In this document: positions 6,142 to 7,781 of the stretch, piece after piece
How the letters are laid out: each line of letters begins with the position of its first letter
Position numbering within the stretch: the stretch's first letter is position 1
Source: Acidimicrobiaceae bacterium
GTDB lineage: Bacteria > Actinomycetota > Acidimicrobiia > Acidimicrobiales > UBA8190
DNA: 7,781 bases
Assembly: GCA_003453695.1 (NCBI GenBank)
Contig: DMNK01000010.1
Location: 1,056-8,836, forward strand
Direction: 5' to 3'
Program-made: the position numbers and the translations under genes
The notes under the pieces: model-generated
Told to the model about the DNA's origin: nothing
What the model saw: the letters and a program-made list of their open reading frames with translations, nothing else
Database searches by the model: none

Positions 6142-7584
6142 ATGGACCGCCTGCGCGGGATGGATGCGGCGTTTCTGGCCCTGGAGACCCCGGCCATGCA
6201 CATGCACATGGTCGGGGTGCTCGTCTTCGAGCCGCCCGAGCATGCCGGTCTCGAGCCCGCCGCCGTCCAGGTCGAGCGCATGCGCCGGGTGGTGGCAGAG
6301 CGGCTGCATCTGGTGCCGCTCCTGCGCCGGCGGGTCGTGCCGGTGCCCTTCGGGATGGGTCATCCCCTATGGGCCGACGACCCGGGCTTCGACCTCGACT
6401 ACCACCTGCAGCGAGCTTCGCTTCCAGCGCCGGGCGGTGTGGCTGAGCTGTGCGCCTTCGTGGCCGCCGTGGCGGGCCGGCCCCTCGATCTGCGTCGGCC
6501 GCTGTGGGAGATGCACGTCGTGGAGGGACTCGAATCGGGACACGTCGCCGTCGTGACCAAGCTCCACCACGCCGTCATCGACGGGGTGTCCGGCGCCGAG
6601 ACGTTGGCGGCCTTCTTGGACTGGGGACCCGAGGAGCGCGTCGTCGCCCCTCCGCGACGGGTGTGGCGGCCCGCAGCCGTCCCCGGCGACCTCGAGGTGC
6701 TGGCGTCGTCGTTGTCTTCGCTGACACGCCAACCCGAGCGGGCCGTCGACGCGGTGCGCCGGACGTTGGGTGCCCTGCACCAGCTCTCGGAGCGGAACCG
6801 GCGCCTGCGTGAGGAGGACGAGGTGCAGCCGCCGCCGGCGCCGTTCCGAGCGCCGCGCACCTCGCTCAACGGGGCCATCTCCGCCCAGCGCCGCATAGGG
6901 TTCACCGAGGTCCCGCTCGACGAGGTGCAGCGGATCCGGCACGTCTTCGGTGGCACCCTCAACGACGTGCTGCTGGCGGCCGTCGCCGGCGCACTCCGGC
7001 GGCTTCTGTCCGAGAGAGGAGAGACGCCCGAGGAGTCGCTCGTGGCCATGGTCCCCATCTCGGTTCGTTCGGAGGAGGACCGGGGCACCCAGGGCAACAA
7101 GCTCTCGGCGATGCTCGTCTCCCTGGCCACCACGGTGGCCGACCCGGTCGAGCGCCTTCGGCTCGTGTCCGGGGGAACCCGGCTGGCCAAGGAGCAGGCC
7201 CAGGTGTTGTCCGAGGACCTCGTGCGCGGATGGGCGCAACTGGCCTTCCCGGCGTTCTCGGCACGACTCGCTCGCCTGAGCAGCAACCTCAGGCTGTTCG
7301 ACCGGCTGCCGCCACTGTTCAACGTGGTGGTTTCGAACATCCCTGGGCCTCCGGTGCCCCTGTGGTGGGGCGGCGCCCGGTTGGCGGCGCTCTACCCGGT
7401 GGGCCCCATCCTCGAGGGGGTGGGGCTCAACGTCACCATGATCAGCTACACCGGAACGCTGTACCTCGGGCTGACCGGTTGCCGAGAGCTGGTGCCCGAG
7501 GTCGACCACGTCGCCACCCTGCTCAGCGACGCCTTCGCCGACCTGAGCAAGGCCGCCGTCCGCCACGGAGGCCGGTGGGGGTGA
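6142..7584 (+). CDS. WS/DGAT: wax ester synthase / diacylglycerol O-acyltransferase
   Basis: Acyl-CoA-dependent O-acyltransferase of the bifunctional bacterial type that makes triacylglycerol or wax esters, usually at the inner face of the membrane and on lipid droplets. The protein is 480 residues, normal for the family. The N terminus RLRGMDAAFLALETPAMHMH is typical. The condensing motif HHAVIDG is at 142-148, with His143 the expected catalytic base and Asp147 supporting it. The PLWEMHVVEGL segment precedes it at about 120-130, and TLNDVLLAAVAGALR (272-286) holds the conserved Asn-Asp pair. PLFNVVVSNIPGP (391-403) and the GVGLNVTMISYTGTLYLGL segment (427-445) complete the second domain. ATG 6142 starts 5 nt after the dut stop with no clear ribosome binding site, so coupling to dut translation is likely. 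Whether it prefers diacylglycerol or fatty alcohol cannot be seen. Similar acyltransferases often occur in several copies in actinobacteria. Confidence 0.95.
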   Translation: MDRLRGMDAAFLALETPAMHMHMVGVLVFEPPEHAGLEPAAVQVERMRRVVAERLHLVPLLRRRVVPVPFGMGHPLWADDPGFDLDYHLQRASLPAPGGVAELCAFVAAVAGRPLDLRRPLWEMHVVEGLESGHVAVVTKLHHAVIDGVSGAETLAAFLDWGPEERVVAPPRRVWRPAAVPGDLEVLASSLSSLTRQPERAVDAVRRTLGALHQLSERNRRLREEDEVQPPPAPFRAPRTSLNGAISAQRRIGFTEVPLDEVQRIRHVFGGTLNDVLLAAVAGALRRLLSERGETPEESLVAMVPISVRSEEDRGTQGNKLSAMLVSLATTVADPVERLRLVSGGTRLAKEQAQVLSEDLVRGWAQLAFPAFSARLARLSSNLRLFDRLPPLFNVVVSNIPGPPVPLWWGGARLAALYPVGPILEGVGLNVTMISYTGTLYLGLTGCRELVPEVDHVATLLSDAFADLSKAAVRHGGRWG

Positions 7585-7591
7585 TACCGAC

Positions 7592-7634
7592 CTCATGCCT
7601 CTTGGCTCCGAGTTGGCGGGCAGCAGGGCATGAG
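7592..7634 (+). terminator. 8-bp inverted repeat after the WS/DGAT gene, possible terminator
   Basis: CTCATGCC (7592-7599) and GGCATGAG (7627-7634) are perfect inverted copies separated by 27 nt. They lie in the 72-nt gap between the WS/DGAT stop and the tRNA. As RNA they could form a hairpin with a large loop. There is no T tract after it; a purine-rich stretch and the tRNA -10-like box follow. It could be a factor-dependent terminator, a protein-binding dyad or chance. Confidence 0.3.
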
Positions 7635-7640
7635 CGAGGG

Positions 7641-7646
7641 TAAAAT
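7641..7646 (+). promoter_or_regulatory. -10-like box of the tRNA-Gly promoter
   Basis: TAAAAT stands out as an AT-rich hexamer in GC-rich surroundings and ends 10 nt before the first base of the mature tRNA. It matches five of six positions of the TATAAT consensus. No good -35 lies 16-18 nt upstream; the nearest candidate, TTGGCG (7613-7618), is 22 nt away. Confidence 0.5.
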
Positions 7647-7656
7647 GCAGGTTCAC

Positions 7657-7732
7657 GCGGACGTGGCTCAGTTGGTAGAGCACAACCTTGCCAAGGTTGG
7701 GGTCGCGGGTTCGAGTCCCGTCGTCCGCTCCA
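7657..7732 (+). tRNA. tRNA-Gly (anticodon GCC)
   Basis: A complete cloverleaf of 76 nt. The acceptor stem GCGGACG (7657-7663) pairs with CGTCCGC (7722-7728), with U as the discriminator base and the CCA end encoded (7730-7732). The D stem GCTC/GAGC (7666-7669, 7678-7681) encloses a loop with the GG pair. The anticodon stem CAACC/GGTTG (7683-7687, 7695-7699) has loop TTGCCAA, giving anticodon GCC (7690-7692). The variable loop is 5 nt. The T arm is GCGGG/CCCGT with loop TTCGAGT (7710-7716). The U discriminator and GCC anticodon both fit glycine, reading GGC and GGU codons. All stems are intact, so it should be functional. Confidence 0.97.
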
Positions 7733-7744
7733 AGCGAATCAGGT

Positions 7745-7781
7745 GGCTCTTCGGATTTCAGCGGCTCTTCGGATTTCAGCG
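7745..7781 (+). repeat. 18-bp tandem repeat, two full units running off the window edge
   Basis: GGCTCTTCGGATTTCAGC is present at 7745-7762 and again, identical, at 7763-7780. The final base (7781) is the first of a third unit. The unit lacks strong internal symmetry. It is a multiple of three and stays open in all three plus frames (units GSSDFS, ALRISA or LFGFQR) and in two of the three minus frames, so a repetitive protein is possible but cannot be shown from 37 bases. It begins 12 nt after the tRNA. It could equally be a noncoding minisatellite or an assembly edge artefact. Confidence 0.8.

Noticed and set aside
6367..7683. 438-codon minus-strand frame opposite the WS/DGAT gene
   Set aside because: It mirrors the WS/DGAT coding sequence, has no recognisable motifs and overlaps the tRNA.
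7657..7781. Attachment site of an integrated element at the tRNA 3' end
   Set aside because: The tandem repeat does not copy the tRNA 3' end, and no integrase or second att copy is in the window.
7745..7781. CRISPR array
   Set aside because: The units are only 18 bp and directly adjacent, with no spacers and no cas genes nearby.

Overview
The window is GC-rich DNA, and the codons of every gene end mostly in G or C. The gene set points to a high-GC actinobacterium. The indicators are an LCP (LytR-CpsA-Psr) protein with a LytR_C tail, an oligoribonuclease, a mycobacterial-style dUTPase, a WS/DGAT acyltransferase of the actinobacterial type, and many GTG starts. A lineage such as Acidimicrobiia or another little-cultured actinobacterial group would fit, but the sequence alone does not decide this.

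Layout: (1) 1-1313, minus strand: an LCP-family cell-wall ligase cut off by the left window edge. (2) 1400-5663, minus strand: a tightly spaced run read in the order orn, aldo/keto reductase, class I acyl-CoA synthetase, short-chain dehydrogenase (SDR), with gaps of 4, 23 and 32 nt. This looks like one operon. The SDR is interrupted by an apparent one-base deletion in a run of seven G (coding strand), inside its nucleotide-binding motif. (3) 5664-5701: a 38-nt divergent intergenic region between orn and dut. (4) 5702-7584, plus strand: dut followed after 5 nt by a WS/DGAT wax ester/triacylglycerol synthase. (5) 7585-7656: a short intergenic region with an 8-bp inverted repeat and a -10-like hexamer. 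(6) 7657-7732: tRNA-Gly(GCC) with encoded CCA. (7) 7745-7781: the start of an 18-bp tandem repeat that runs off the right edge.

How the genes may work together: orn (end-stage RNA decay) and dut (dUTP removal) are housekeeping genes of nucleotide metabolism, transcribed divergently. Each is followed by lipid-type enzymes. The acyl-CoA synthetase, SDR and aldo/keto reductase could activate and oxidise or reduce a carboxylic acid or carbonyl substrate, and the WS/DGAT uses acyl-CoA to make storage lipid. A shared lipid pathway is inference from gene families and spacing; the substrates cannot be read from the sequence.

I see no convincing evidence for a new defence, mobile or regulatory system. 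The items most worth a second look are the SDR frameshift and the tandem repeat at the right edge.
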